Part shown: one piece after another, positions 46,230-55,500 of the stretch
Layout: each line of letters opens with the position of its first letter
How positions within the stretch are numbered: the stretch's first letter is position 1
Origin: Pedobacter polysacchareus
GTDB taxonomy: Bacteria > Bacteroidota > Bacteroidia > Sphingobacteriales > Sphingobacteriaceae
Assembly: GCF_019802255.1 (NCBI RefSeq)
Contig: NZ_JAHYSS010000004.1
Location: 124,001-188,000 of the forward strand
DNA length: 64,000 bases
Direction of reading: 5' to 3'
Position numbers and translations under genes: made by a program
Notes under the pieces: generated by a model
Told to the model about the DNA's origin: nothing
Seen by the model: only the letters and a program-made list of their open reading frames with translations
Database searches by the model: none

Positions 46230-48041
46230 ATGATCGAAAAAATCCGCAAGCAGAAGAAAATATTGATCCGAATAGGTCTTGGGGTACTGGCACTGGTATT
46301 GATCATGGCCCTGACATCCAGATATCTGGCTTATAAATTTAAGCCATTAGTTAAAGCACAAATCAAGGAACTGGTACTGCGCTCTACTGATAGCTTATAC
46401 CACATCGAATTTTCTGGCATCCGGATGAACCTGCTTACGGCAAATGCGTCCCTAACAGGGGTGAAGGTGATTCCTGATCTTCGTATTTTCAAAAAACTGA
46501 TCGCCTTAAAGAAAGCACCCAATAACATTTATCACCTGGAACTGGAGAAGCTCGAAATCCGGAATTTCCACCTTTATACTTTCCTCAGGCACCGTAAGCT
46601 GCACATTTCTCAGCTGCGCTTAGACCGTCCGGATGTGGTGATGGTGAACCAGCAGTTTGACTTTAATGAAGATAAGCTCAGCAGGCCAAATGCCTCTCCT
46701 TTTGATTACATTTCCGAATACCTCAAGGAGCTGGCCATCCATACCATTGATCTGAATAACATCAGCTTTAAATACATTAATAATAATGGGGAAAAACCAA
46801 GGGAAGACGCTGTAAAAAACCTGAACATCACACTGAAGGATTATTTAATAGACCCCCATTCTTCTGCAGATAAAAGTAGGCTATACCTGCTGAAAGATGT
46901 GGTCATTAAATTGAACAATTACACCTATGCGACACCTGATAGTTTGTATCATATCCGTTTAGATCAGCTGGATTTCTCGGCGGCTTCCGGCAAATTGAAT
47001 ATTCAAAGCCTGGGGGTAGTGCCAAGATATAATGAAATGGAATTTGGGAAATCATTGGGCTATTCCAAAGATCGCTATGCCATCCAGATGAGCGACCTGA
47101 GTCTGGAGGGAATTAATCTCCCCTTATATATTCTAAAACAGGAATTACTGGCTAAAGAAATGACTGTTGCCAATGGTTCTGTGAGGGTATTTAATAATAA
47201 AGCGCTGCCCAAGCTGATCACTGAAAAGATTGGGCGCTATCCGCATCAGCTGCTGCAAAGAGTAGAGGGAAAATTGACCATAGAGAAATTGAATGTGAGT
47301 AATGTAGACATCAGCTATTCGGAATACGATGAAGATAGTCAGCAGAAGGGAACCATTACTTTTGAAAACACTTCCGGGAGTTTAAGCAATGTGACCAATG
47401 TGCCAAAGTATAAAGCTAAAAATCCATGGATGACAGCCGATCTGAAGACTTACCTGATGGGGCGGGGAAGGCTGGATGTAGGTTTTAAATTTAACCTGGA
47501 GGCCAAAGATGGTGCCTTTTCTTATTCCGGTTTACTGGGCAGTATGGATGGACGTTCCCTGAACCGGATCACCAGACCATTGGGAATGATTGCTATTAAA
47601 AGTGGAGATGTGAAGCGGATGGAATTTCAGATATCGGCCAACGACCGCGTCGCAAATGGCATTATGAAATTTGAATACAATAATCTTTCTGTGAATTTAC
47701 TGAAAAGGGAAGAAGGCGAAAATCGTTTGGTGAGACAGGGCTGGATGTCTTTTCTGGCCAATGCAATCATCTTAAACCCAAATAATCCAAGTAAAGATGG
47801 GATGCTGGTCACTGCAAAAATTCATGAAGAGCGCGCAAAGAATGGCTCTTTCTTTCATTTCGTCTGGAAATCCTTATTACAGGGGATCAAGCATAGTGTG
47901 GGCATTACGGAAGCAAAGGAGCAAAAGATTAAAACGCAGATTGCCACATTTGAACAGATCAAGATTGATCGGGAGGCCAGGCAAGCCAGAAGAGAAAAGC
48001 GAAGGTTACAAAGGGAAAGGGCAAAAAGACATAAAAATTGA
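46230..48041 (+). CDS. AsmA-like membrane-anchored protein, copy 2
   Basis: A 603-residue paralogue of the upstream gene with the same plan: N-terminal helix (about 11-29), a matching IRMNLLTANASLTGVKVIPD segment, shared ISYSEYDEDSQQKGTITFEN and WMSFLANAIILNPNNPSK blocks, and a basic tail (REARQARREKRRLQRERAKR). The two copies are clearly diverged, not a recent duplication. Separated by 33 bp, they are probably co-transcribed. Confidence 0.75.
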   Translation: MIEKIRKQKKILIRIGLGVLALVLIMALTSRYLAYKFKPLVKAQIKELVLRSTDSLYHIEFSGIRMNLLTANASLTGVKVIPDLRIFKKLIALKKAPNNIYHLELEKLEIRNFHLYTFLRHRKLHISQLRLDRPDVVMVNQQFDFNEDKLSRPNASPFDYISEYLKELAIHTIDLNNISFKYINNNGEKPREDAVKNLNITLKDYLIDPHSSADKSRLYLLKDVVIKLNNYTYATPDSLYHIRLDQLDFSAASGKLNIQSLGVVPRYNEMEFGKSLGYSKDRYAIQMSDLSLEGINLPLYILKQELLAKEMTVANGSVRVFNNKALPKLITEKIGRYPHQLLQRVEGKLTIEKLNVSNVDISYSEYDEDSQQKGTITFENTSGSLSNVTNVPKYKAKNPWMTADLKTYLMGRGRLDVGFKFNLEAKDGAFSYSGLLGSMDGRSLNRITRPLGMIAIKSGDVKRMEFQISANDRVANGIMKFEYNNLSVNLLKREEGENRLVRQGWMSFLANAIILNPNNPSKDGMLVTAKIHEERAKNGSFFHFVWKSLLQGIKHSVGITEAKEQKIKTQIATFEQIKIDREARQARREKRRLQRERAKRHKN

Positions 48042-48082
48042 CGACAGACCGGGAATTGCCTGCCGCCAAATTTAATTCCAGC

Positions 48083-49147
48083 TTATTTGTTAACCATTAA
48101 TAGTTTTCCGGCAAGGTCTTCCCATCGGTAATATTGGAAAGTTTTGTCGTCACTCATGGCTACAAATAAACCATGCTGGAAGTCTTTATTCAATGGCTTC
48201 GAATAAGTCTCAGAGCCATCGCTATTGTTAGTCGATACTGGGATACTGGTGATCAATGCATGGTCGTGCGGACCCGATTTCCCTTCCCTGTTGAATACCT
48301 GGAAGTGGTTTGCCGCCTGATCAGATACTAAAATATAGCCAGTAGAATCAGATGTTTTGTAAATGCTGATGCCTTCATTGTCTTCTTTAAATCCGGTGTT
48401 GGCAAATAAGGCCAGTTCTTCATTTCCTTTCGCAGGATCTGCATGGTATTTTCTAACCCCAAATTGTTCATCAGAGTAGTAGATATAACCCAACTCATTG
48501 TCTACCGCAATAGACTCGATTTCTTTCTTGCCGCTGTATTTACCGAACTTTCTTTTTAAACTGGCTTTTAATTTTCCGGTGCCATCGTCTTCCAGGAGGT
48601 ACTGCCATAAATAGCCATCTGCCGGGCCATTTTTACGGCCAACAATCGCATAAATCTGACCTTTTGGATCAGTATACATGGCGATGCCCATCAGGTCACG
48701 GTACATTTCTTTAGTCTCCCCTTCAAACATTTCCAAACCGCCATTGTCGATCGGCTTCATATCCGGTAAAGAGAATACACGAAGTTTATGCGTCATTCTT
48801 TCCGTGGTCACAGCGATGTCTGTCTTTTTGCCGCCCAGGTTCAATCCGTAAGCTACATCCACGTTGTTCGGTCTTTTCAGGCCTTTTACCACTTTATCTT
48901 TGATTACTTTTCCTTGTAAATCGTATACATACAGACCGCCATTTTCGTCTTTATCAGTACCGATGACTAAGGATTGCGAGGAATCTGCCGGGTTTACCCA
49001 AATGGCAGGGTCATCGGAGTCAAATTGTACCGGATCAGAGGTGTACAGCGGTTTTACTGCTGCGGGATCTTTCTGGACAGAAGAACAGGATACATGAAGC
49101 GTAAGCAGCAGCGCGGATACAGAAAGGATAAGGTGAGGTTTGTTCAT
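48083..49147 (-). CDS. Beta-propeller phytase (lipoprotein)
   Basis: Releases phosphate from phytate (inositol hexakisphosphate), usually with calcium. The 354 residues have a signal with lipobox-like VSCSS and the family opening DPAIWVNPADSSQSLVIGTD, then KGLKRPNNVDVAYGL and further six-blade propeller segments. An upstream in-frame ATG (49252) would add 35 residues without a signal; the ATG at 49147 gives a proper lipoprotein signal. Last gene of the receptor-lipoprotein-phytase run on the minus strand. Confidence 0.9.
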   Translation of the reverse strand: MNKPHLILSVSALLLTLHVSCSSVQKDPAAVKPLYTSDPVQFDSDDPAIWVNPADSSQSLVIGTDKDENGGLYVYDLQGKVIKDKVVKGLKRPNNVDVAYGLNLGGKKTDIAVTTERMTHKLRVFSLPDMKPIDNGGLEMFEGETKEMYRDLMGIAMYTDPKGQIYAIVGRKNGPADGYLWQYLLEDDGTGKLKASLKRKFGKYSGKKEIESIAVDNELGYIYYSDEQFGVRKYHADPAKGNEELALFANTGFKEDNEGISIYKTSDSTGYILVSDQAANHFQVFNREGKSGPHDHALITSIPVSTNNSDGSETYSKPLNKDFQHGLFVAMSDDKTFQYYRWEDLAGKLLMVNK

Positions 49148-49190
49148 TTTTGTTAGTGTTTGATACTTATAAATCAGGTTAGCTTTAAGG

Positions 49191-50444
49191 TTAATTAGTG
49201 CCATATGCACCAATATAGCTGGTAGGTGCAGGTGAGGTATATAGGTTTCCATTTAGGGTTAATCCTGCTGCATGGTGACGGAAGAAGTCCGTTTTCCCTT
49301 TGCCAATTGCTGGAGAACCAGAAGCGATGTGGAAATTCCAGGCGGTATTGAAATCAGGATTGTCTATTGGATTGGTAACCGGATAATTCAGGAACATGGG
49401 ATGATTGGATCCTGCAGTTTTTCCAATCACATCATTACTGCCAGCAATGATATCCGCCGATGGCTGAAACTGGTTTGTGGTCGTTTGACTCTCGCCATAA
49501 TATAGGTTGTTGCCAATCAGAGATCTGGCATCTTCCGGGTTTTTAGTATCTCTTTTGATCCCAAAACGGGTATTCGCGAAAAGGTTGTTAAACAGGTTGA
49601 CCCTTACTGTAGCTTCTACCCAGACCGAACCACCTTTGGCACTTGGTCTGCGCCAGCCGGTATTCACAAAAGTGTTGTTATAGGCAACTACAAAGGTTTG
49701 AGGGCTTCTGTCGCCACTGTTTGAAAGTTTAAGCGCATTTGTATTGGTGCTATACATCAGGTTAAAGGCAACATCTGCCAGACATCCGGATTTCAGGTTG
49801 ATGGCTTCTCCACCGGTTACTCCTGTAGTATAAAATACGTTGTTGGAAAAAATGATTTTTCCACCTTCAATATAGGTGCAATCTTCCTGTAGGTTTCTGA
49901 AAATACTGTTGGTCACCACTAATTTTCCATTCACATTGGCATACCATAGGGCCGGTAAATTCTCTCCGCTTTTCGCTTTATAAAGACTCATTTTTACGGA
50001 GGTAGAGGCTGCGGTGGTGGTGGCTCCGGCATATTCAATAATCGTGTGGTTCAGCAACAATTCTGCACAGCTTGGCGCTGCTAGAATCCCTCCCCATAAC
50101 CGGCCGAATTTGTTTTTCAGGGTTCTGGAATCCTCAGGAATGGTGAATTTGATCGGAAATTCTGCAGTACCTTCTGCATAAAGATTTCCTTTAACAATGA
50201 TCTCTGGTTTAGCAAGTGTATCCATCACAACGGTTACGCCTTCTTCAATGGTGAGTGATTGACCTTCAGGAATGATGATGTCCCCTTTAATAATTTGCGT
50301 GCTCCCTCTTTTCCAGGTACCGGAAACCTCGCCGATGGCAGAACCGTTTCCTGTATCAGGATCTACATCGCTATTGGCTTTTTTGCAGCTGCTGAATCCG
50401 ACTACTAATACTGCCAGACCCATCCATATTTTTGTTGCTTTCAT
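49191..50444 (-). CDS. Right-handed beta-helix lipoprotein
   Basis: A 417-residue exported lipoprotein (lipobox FSSC, Cys20). After GTWKRGSTQIIKGDIIIPEG it has repeated short beta-strand/turn units with many Asn and Gly, as in parallel beta-helix proteins that bind or cleave sugars. No catalytic residues could be picked out. It sits between the receptor and the phytase genes with short gaps (43 and 94 bp), so it probably works with them, maybe in binding phytate-containing material. Confidence 0.75.
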   Translation of the reverse strand: MKATKIWMGLAVLVVGFSSCKKANSDVDPDTGNGSAIGEVSGTWKRGSTQIIKGDIIIPEGQSLTIEEGVTVVMDTLAKPEIIVKGNLYAEGTAEFPIKFTIPEDSRTLKNKFGRLWGGILAAPSCAELLLNHTIIEYAGATTTAASTSVKMSLYKAKSGENLPALWYANVNGKLVVTNSIFRNLQEDCTYIEGGKIIFSNNVFYTTGVTGGEAINLKSGCLADVAFNLMYSTNTNALKLSNSGDRSPQTFVVAYNNTFVNTGWRRPSAKGGSVWVEATVRVNLFNNLFANTRFGIKRDTKNPEDARSLIGNNLYYGESQTTTNQFQPSADIIAGSNDVIGKTAGSNHPMFLNYPVTNPIDNPDFNTAWNFHIASGSPAIGKGKTDFFRHHAAGLTLNGNLYTSPAPTSYIGAYGTN

Positions 50445-50538
50445 CTTGTTTGTATTTTATGATTGATCAATTATGTATGTGAAATGATCAAATGACTATG
50501 TGAAATGGTAATAACTGTATACGAAATGTGGAGGCCGA

Positions 50539-53313
50539 TTATAATTTATAGCGTACTCCCAATAAATAGGTTTGTTTATAATGGTCGTTACGGATCAGTG
50601 TTTTGCCATCATATTCAGTTCCCGATGTTCCATTGGCTTCCGTATTGGTACCTTTGATGAATAATTTTAATGGCGTATTCAACAGGTTTCCAGCTTTAAC
50701 AAATACACTTAAATTGTTTTTAAACTTCTTCTCTGCAGAGGCATCCATCTGGATAAATCCTTGCTGCCATAGGTCGTTGTCTAAGAATTGAGAAATGGTA
50801 TTAATCCTTGGGCCGGTATAAGAGGCTGCCAATTGTGCATCCCAGCCGCTTTTGCTGTCTTTAAAAAGCAGGGATAAGTTGGCAATGTGTGCAGATTGTC
50901 CAAATAAAGGTCTGGTTTGATCTACCAAAATCGGATCTAAGTCGCCATTTGCATTGCGGATTCTTGATGTTTTCGGCGTCGTAATTCTGGAATGGGTATA
51001 AGTGTAATTGGCTTTGAATCCGAATTTGTGGATAAACTTAATGTAATCCAGTTCCAATCCGTAGTTTTTAGCGGTACCGAAATTTCCAGGGGTATAGTAA
51101 GTATCCTGTGGACGAATCGGGTCTGGCTGGAAGGTATATTCTATTGGGTTTTGGATGTTTTTATAGAATACACCAACTAATAACTGATCGCTCCTGTTTG
51201 GGAACAGCTCATAACGAAGGTCAAGGTTGTCTGCGATTGCGCGTTTCAGATCTGGATTTCCTCTTTCTTTATAGTCGTCCTGTACCACTCCGATTCCCGG
51301 AACCAATTCATAAAAACCAGGACGGTTTAAAGAGCGGAAATAAGAAGCACGAAGGGCCTGGTGGCTGCTCAGTTTATATTTTAAATTTAGGCTTGGCAGC
51401 AGGTCTGTATATACTTGTTTGCCATTTGGGCGAGGCTGAGCACCTGGAAACAGCATCATATAGCTTTGGTCGGTATGCTCCATACGTAAACCACCAATTA
51501 CCTGCAGGTCTTTTACGGTAAAGTTGAACATCCCGTAAGCTGCAGCCGTTTTTTCGGCAGCATCATAGGTCAATGCGTTGTCTACAGATCCTGTTGGGTT
51601 TTTAACATTCCATACAATTTCTGTATAGCTGTTGAAATCCTTACCAAATAGTGCGGTAGGATTCGCGTTTGTTAAGGTATATTGATTGAAGAAACTGCTG
51701 CGCTGTTTGTCGCGGTACATTCCACCGGCACTGAACAGGACATTGATCCCAGCAATTGGCTGTGTGTAATCGATGTCCAGGTAACCAGCTTTATCTTCTT
51801 CGGTACTGCGTTCCCAACGACGGGTATAAGCATCGCCAATGGCAGGAGCATAGGTGCGGCGGTCTACAAAATTCTCTTTTACACCTAAGATATTGATGAT
51901 GCTTTGATCAGGCGTTTCATTTTTTGCTGAAGAGTATACTGCCGACCAGCGTACTTTTAATCTTTCAGGGATCAGCTGATGTTCACCCTGTAAAGTACTG
52001 TTGTAAATCTGCTGCTCAGAAAAACGGGAGCGGGTAGAATACGTGAGTTTAGCATTGCCTAGTTCAGGCTGGTATTCACTGCTGAAATCGGTTACTTTAG
52101 AGTCGCGCAGCTGCAAGCTGTTCAAATCAACATAAGCATTGTATAAACTCAGTTTATTGTTTTTATTGAAGGTATAGTCCAGTTTTGCATGTGCACCATA
52201 GCGTTTCTGCTGCTCAGAGTATTCCCTGTCGTCCCGACTCATAATGGTGCCTACCTTATTGGCGGCAGCCACTACACTGGAATTGTAAAAAGTACTATTG
52301 GCTCCTCTATAGGTGTTCTGGTAACTACCAGCAATTAAAACACCTAGTTTATTGTCCAGAAAACGTTGTCCGATAGATAAACCACCCACTACATTTGGTG
52401 CAGGATGTTTGGTTTTGTAATCCACCATTCCTGTGGAGAAATCCAGTGGAGTAGCTTTATAATCCTTACCATGCAATTCATAAGGGGATTTGCGATTGTT
52501 TCCGCTGTTGTCGAATGAAGTAAATCCACGATCCAGGAACATCTGGCTATACCCAGTGGCCAGATTGGCATCAATTTTTAATTTGTTTGGCGCATCTTTC
52601 ATCACCATATTGATCACACCACCAACGGCATCACCTTCCATATTTGGAGTCAGTGTTTTTGAAACTTCCAATCTTTCCAGCAATTCAGCAGGAAAGATAT
52701 CCAGTGGTACATAACGGTATTTATTGTCAGGACTAGGAATTTTAATGCCGTTTACCAGGGTATAACTGTACCGTTTATCCATACCACGAAGGATGGCATA
52801 CTGCCCATCGCCGCTGCTGCTTCTTTCTACAGATACACCGGATACACGTTGAATCACGTTGGCCACAGTCAGGTCTGGAGAAATTTGGATGGCTTTTCCT
52901 GATACCACATTCACCAATTGCAGTGCTTTCTGCTCAATCCTTCTGGCTGTTTTCTCTGAAGATCCATCTCCTTTTGCAGAAACAGAGACTTCATTTAACT
53001 CAGCGGCATTGGTTTCTGATAAATAGATTTTTAGTACTGGATTGTCCTCTTTCAGGATCACGATCTGCTTGAAAAAGGTTTTGTACATTAGGTAGGATAC
53101 CTTCAAGGTATAAGTCCCGGCAGCAGGATGTTTGATCTCAAAGGATCCATCCAGTCCGGTTAAAACAGCTTGGTTGGTTTTTTCCAGCTGTACTGATGCA
53201 CCCACCATTGCTTCTCCTGTTTTCTGGTCGTAAACATAACCTTTCAGGCTTGTCGCATGAGCGATAGTAATGCTAAATAATAGGCAAAAAAGAACGGATA
53301 ATAGTGTCTTCAT
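50539..53313 (-). CDS. TonB-dependent receptor of the phytase locus
   Basis: An outer-membrane receptor of 924 residues. Signal peptide (1-20), carboxypeptidase-like domain (about 22-107, LKGYVYDQKTGEAMVGASVQ), plug (about 140-245, RVSGVSVERSSSGDGQYAIL to GDAVGGVINMVMKD), then a large barrel ending in GVRYKL. No STN domain, so it does not signal to a FecR. Together with the beta-helix lipoprotein and the phytase it fits a phytate or phosphate-ester uptake system; the link to phytate rests on the phytase only. Confidence 0.9.
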   Translation of the reverse strand: MKTLLSVLFCLLFSITIAHATSLKGYVYDQKTGEAMVGASVQLEKTNQAVLTGLDGSFEIKHPAAGTYTLKVSYLMYKTFFKQIVILKEDNPVLKIYLSETNAAELNEVSVSAKGDGSSEKTARRIEQKALQLVNVVSGKAIQISPDLTVANVIQRVSGVSVERSSSGDGQYAILRGMDKRYSYTLVNGIKIPSPDNKYRYVPLDIFPAELLERLEVSKTLTPNMEGDAVGGVINMVMKDAPNKLKIDANLATGYSQMFLDRGFTSFDNSGNNRKSPYELHGKDYKATPLDFSTGMVDYKTKHPAPNVVGGLSIGQRFLDNKLGVLIAGSYQNTYRGANSTFYNSSVVAAANKVGTIMSRDDREYSEQQKRYGAHAKLDYTFNKNNKLSLYNAYVDLNSLQLRDSKVTDFSSEYQPELGNAKLTYSTRSRFSEQQIYNSTLQGEHQLIPERLKVRWSAVYSSAKNETPDQSIINILGVKENFVDRRTYAPAIGDAYTRRWERSTEEDKAGYLDIDYTQPIAGINVLFSAGGMYRDKQRSSFFNQYTLTNANPTALFGKDFNSYTEIVWNVKNPTGSVDNALTYDAAEKTAAAYGMFNFTVKDLQVIGGLRMEHTDQSYMMLFPGAQPRPNGKQVYTDLLPSLNLKYKLSSHQALRASYFRSLNRPGFYELVPGIGVVQDDYKERGNPDLKRAIADNLDLRYELFPNRSDQLLVGVFYKNIQNPIEYTFQPDPIRPQDTYYTPGNFGTAKNYGLELDYIKFIHKFGFKANYTYTHSRITTPKTSRIRNANGDLDPILVDQTRPLFGQSAHIANLSLLFKDSKSGWDAQLAASYTGPRINTISQFLDNDLWQQGFIQMDASAEKKFKNNLSVFVKAGNLLNTPLKLFIKGTNTEANGTSGTEYDGKTLIRNDHYKQTYLLGVRYKL

Positions 53314-53651
53314 TTTCTGATTAATTTTGTTGGATTGGTTTATTTTGCTGTAGTGATTTGTTCGTATTGCTATTTGTTTTACTGTTGTTGTTTATTTGTT
53401 CTCAATAGACCATCTCCTGTCGTTTTGCTAACGTTCCCCAAAAGTGAATACTGGATAATGGGCTTTAAAATTATGACCGTAAACAAAATGTATACAGCGT
53501 TACATGGCAGGGATACAAAACGCGTACAGCGTGAACATGATTTTGTTAACTTGTTGATAGTTAGGCGTTTTTGCGTAACCAAAATCGCCATTACCATTTT
53601 ATTAGCGTAATGTTACCAAATTGTTAAGCGTCATGTAATTCGGAAAATCCA
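53314..53651. other. Non-coding region between the receptor and the TPR regulator (338 bp)
   Basis: No supported gene. No TAnnTTTG -7 box was found on the minus strand. TGTTA-type words recur: TGTTAC and TGTTAA 11 bp apart at 53611-53627, and TGTTAA and TGTTGA 8 bp apart at 53544-53557. GCGTAA/GCGTTA words are also frequent. A regulator binding region for the receptor operon is possible. Confidence 0.4.
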
Positions 53652-55262
53652 TCATAAAGTCTGGATAAATGTGCTCAGGTTTTCTCCTTGAGGAAGGTTG
53701 AGTTTCTTCCTTAAACGGTACCTTGCTACCCGTAAACTGTCTTGGGAAATGCCAAAAAGAACGGCCATGTCTTTTGAACTCAGGTTCATTTTAATCAGCG
53801 CTACCAGGCGAATATCATTTGCCGTCAGGTCATCACAATGGGCTTTCAAATGGTCAAAAAATGTCTGATGAATCTGCTCAAACATCCGACTGAAATCTTT
53901 CCAGTGCTGATCCTGGTTGATGTTCTGGTTGATGCGCTGAATCAGGAGCTGTAAGGCTTTTTTCTGGTCTCTTTTGTCGTCTTTTACCAGGCTTTCTATG
54001 GTGCTTCGGAGTTCTTCCAGGAACTGATTACTTTGAATTGTATGGAGGGTGGTGCTGGTGAGTTCCTTGCTTTTTAATTCCAATGCATCGTTAATCGCTT
54101 CTTTCTGTGTTTCAAATAACCGTTGGTTTTGTTCGTTCAGCTGCTGTTCGTTTCTAATTTTTAAACGCTGTCTGCTGATGACACTTGCGGCCAGACAAAC
54201 CAGGAGTACAATGATGAGAATGGTGGCGATGAGCAGGATTCTATCCGCAGATTTTTCCTGTTCAAACTGTGCAATGGCATCGTCTTTCTGCTGGATTTCA
54301 AATAAGGTCTGTAATAAAGCGAGCTGCTTATTATTGTCTTCGGTAAAGATTTGAAGAAAGATATCCCGACCTAGTTCGCTGTAATGATAGGCGCTGTCGT
54401 AACGCTTCATCAGGTCAAAAGTTTTGGAGAGGTCCCGATAAGCACTGCTCAGCTGATATTGGTCATTCATAGCCTTAGCCATGCTTTCGGCCTTCTTGGT
54501 GTAGTTTAAGGCCTCTGGATACCGACCCGTTTTCCGGTACACATCACCGATGTTATTGATGATTTCAATCTGTCCATGGAGGTTTTTTTCTCTGGCATTA
54601 CCCGCCATGGCCAGGGTATAATATTTCAGTGCTGAATCTAAATGTGGCTTATCTTCATAAATGCTGCCGATGTTCTCATAGATCTTCGCGATGCCGGTCT
54701 GGTCCTTTTCTTTATGGTAAACCGTCAAGGCCAGTTGCTGGTATTTCATGGCAGCGAGGTAGTCCTGGGTTTTCTCATACGTCTGCCCAATCAGGCCATA
54801 AGACTCCGCAATGCCTTTCTGAATACCCAGCTGCTGATACAACTTTAAGGCCTCCTGATATTTTTCTAAAGCAACGCGGTATTGCCTGGCATAGTAATAG
54901 GTTTCCCCAATCTTATTCAAGTTTCCGGCAAGTTGAACCGTCGCGTTTTTCTCCCGAAAGATCTTATCCGCCTTATAGTAATAATTGATGGCTTGAGCAT
55001 AGGCAGCCTGAAAATAAAAGAGGGCTCCGATTTCCTGATAACACAAGCCTTCGGTTAAGAAATCGTCTTTTTCCAGCGCCTCTTTTAAAGTCTTTTTGAT
55101 CTTCAGAAAGGAAGTATTTGGGGGATTATTAGTCAGGGTATCTATCGGGTGGGATTTGGGTTTTATGACTTCCTCGGCAAATGTAGGGAAGGAATAAAGT
55201 AAGACAAAACATAGGGCTAGGCCGATGTAGTTGTGGAATGGTAAGGTAGTCTGTTGTTTCAC
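53652..55262 (-). CDS. TPR-containing membrane regulator with C-terminal HTH
   Basis: A 536-residue protein: signal or first helix (about 10-28), about six to seven tetratricopeptide repeats (about 75-300), a transmembrane helix (about 345-365, LLIATILIIVLLVCLAASV), a coiled coil (about 370-440), and a LuxR-like HTH (about 475-525, LTANDIRLVALIKMNLSSKD followed by FGISQDSLRVARYRLRKKL). Sensor TPRs face the periplasm and the HTH faces the cytosol. Such one-component regulators are common in Bacteroidota. Its position upstream of the receptor-phytase genes makes those the likely targets, which is inference. Confidence 0.85.
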   Translation of the reverse strand: MKQQTTLPFHNYIGLALCFVLLYSFPTFAEEVIKPKSHPIDTLTNNPPNTSFLKIKKTLKEALEKDDFLTEGLCYQEIGALFYFQAAYAQAINYYYKADKIFREKNATVQLAGNLNKIGETYYYARQYRVALEKYQEALKLYQQLGIQKGIAESYGLIGQTYEKTQDYLAAMKYQQLALTVYHKEKDQTGIAKIYENIGSIYEDKPHLDSALKYYTLAMAGNAREKNLHGQIEIINNIGDVYRKTGRYPEALNYTKKAESMAKAMNDQYQLSSAYRDLSKTFDLMKRYDSAYHYSELGRDIFLQIFTEDNNKQLALLQTLFEIQQKDDAIAQFEQEKSADRILLIATILIIVLLVCLAASVISRQRLKIRNEQQLNEQNQRLFETQKEAINDALELKSKELTSTTLHTIQSNQFLEELRSTIESLVKDDKRDQKKALQLLIQRINQNINQDQHWKDFSRMFEQIHQTFFDHLKAHCDDLTANDIRLVALIKMNLSSKDMAVLFGISQDSLRVARYRLRKKLNLPQGENLSTFIQTL

Positions 55263-55403
55263 ATCCTAAAATTACCGCGTCGATATTAAGCTAATGTTAA
55301 ATAAATCCCCAATGTGAAACGGCTGGAATGAATAATTAAGGAACAAAAATAAGGAGGGCTAATGGCTATGCATTTTGGGCAGATCAAGGAATAAAATGAG
55401 CAG

Positions 55404-55438
55404 AAAAAAGCCCCTGAACATTTAAACGTTCAGGGGCT
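55404..55438 (-). terminator. Terminator after the S9 peptidase gene
   Basis: A perfect 11-bp stem (AGCCCCTGAAC paired with GTTCAGGGGCT), 8-nt loop, followed on the minus strand by a T6 run; about 60 nt past the stop codon. Confidence 0.88.
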
Positions 55439-55500
55439 CGATCTTAATTAAATGACCGCTTTAAGCGTGCTGCTCATTGGTGTCATTTTTCTTATAAATG

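Noticed and set aside
53335..53610. Plus-strand ORF of 91 codons in the region upstream of the receptor
   Set aside because: Composition is atypical (many Cys and Tyr at the start, no recognisable domain) and it overlaps the region where control sites of the receptor operon are expected.
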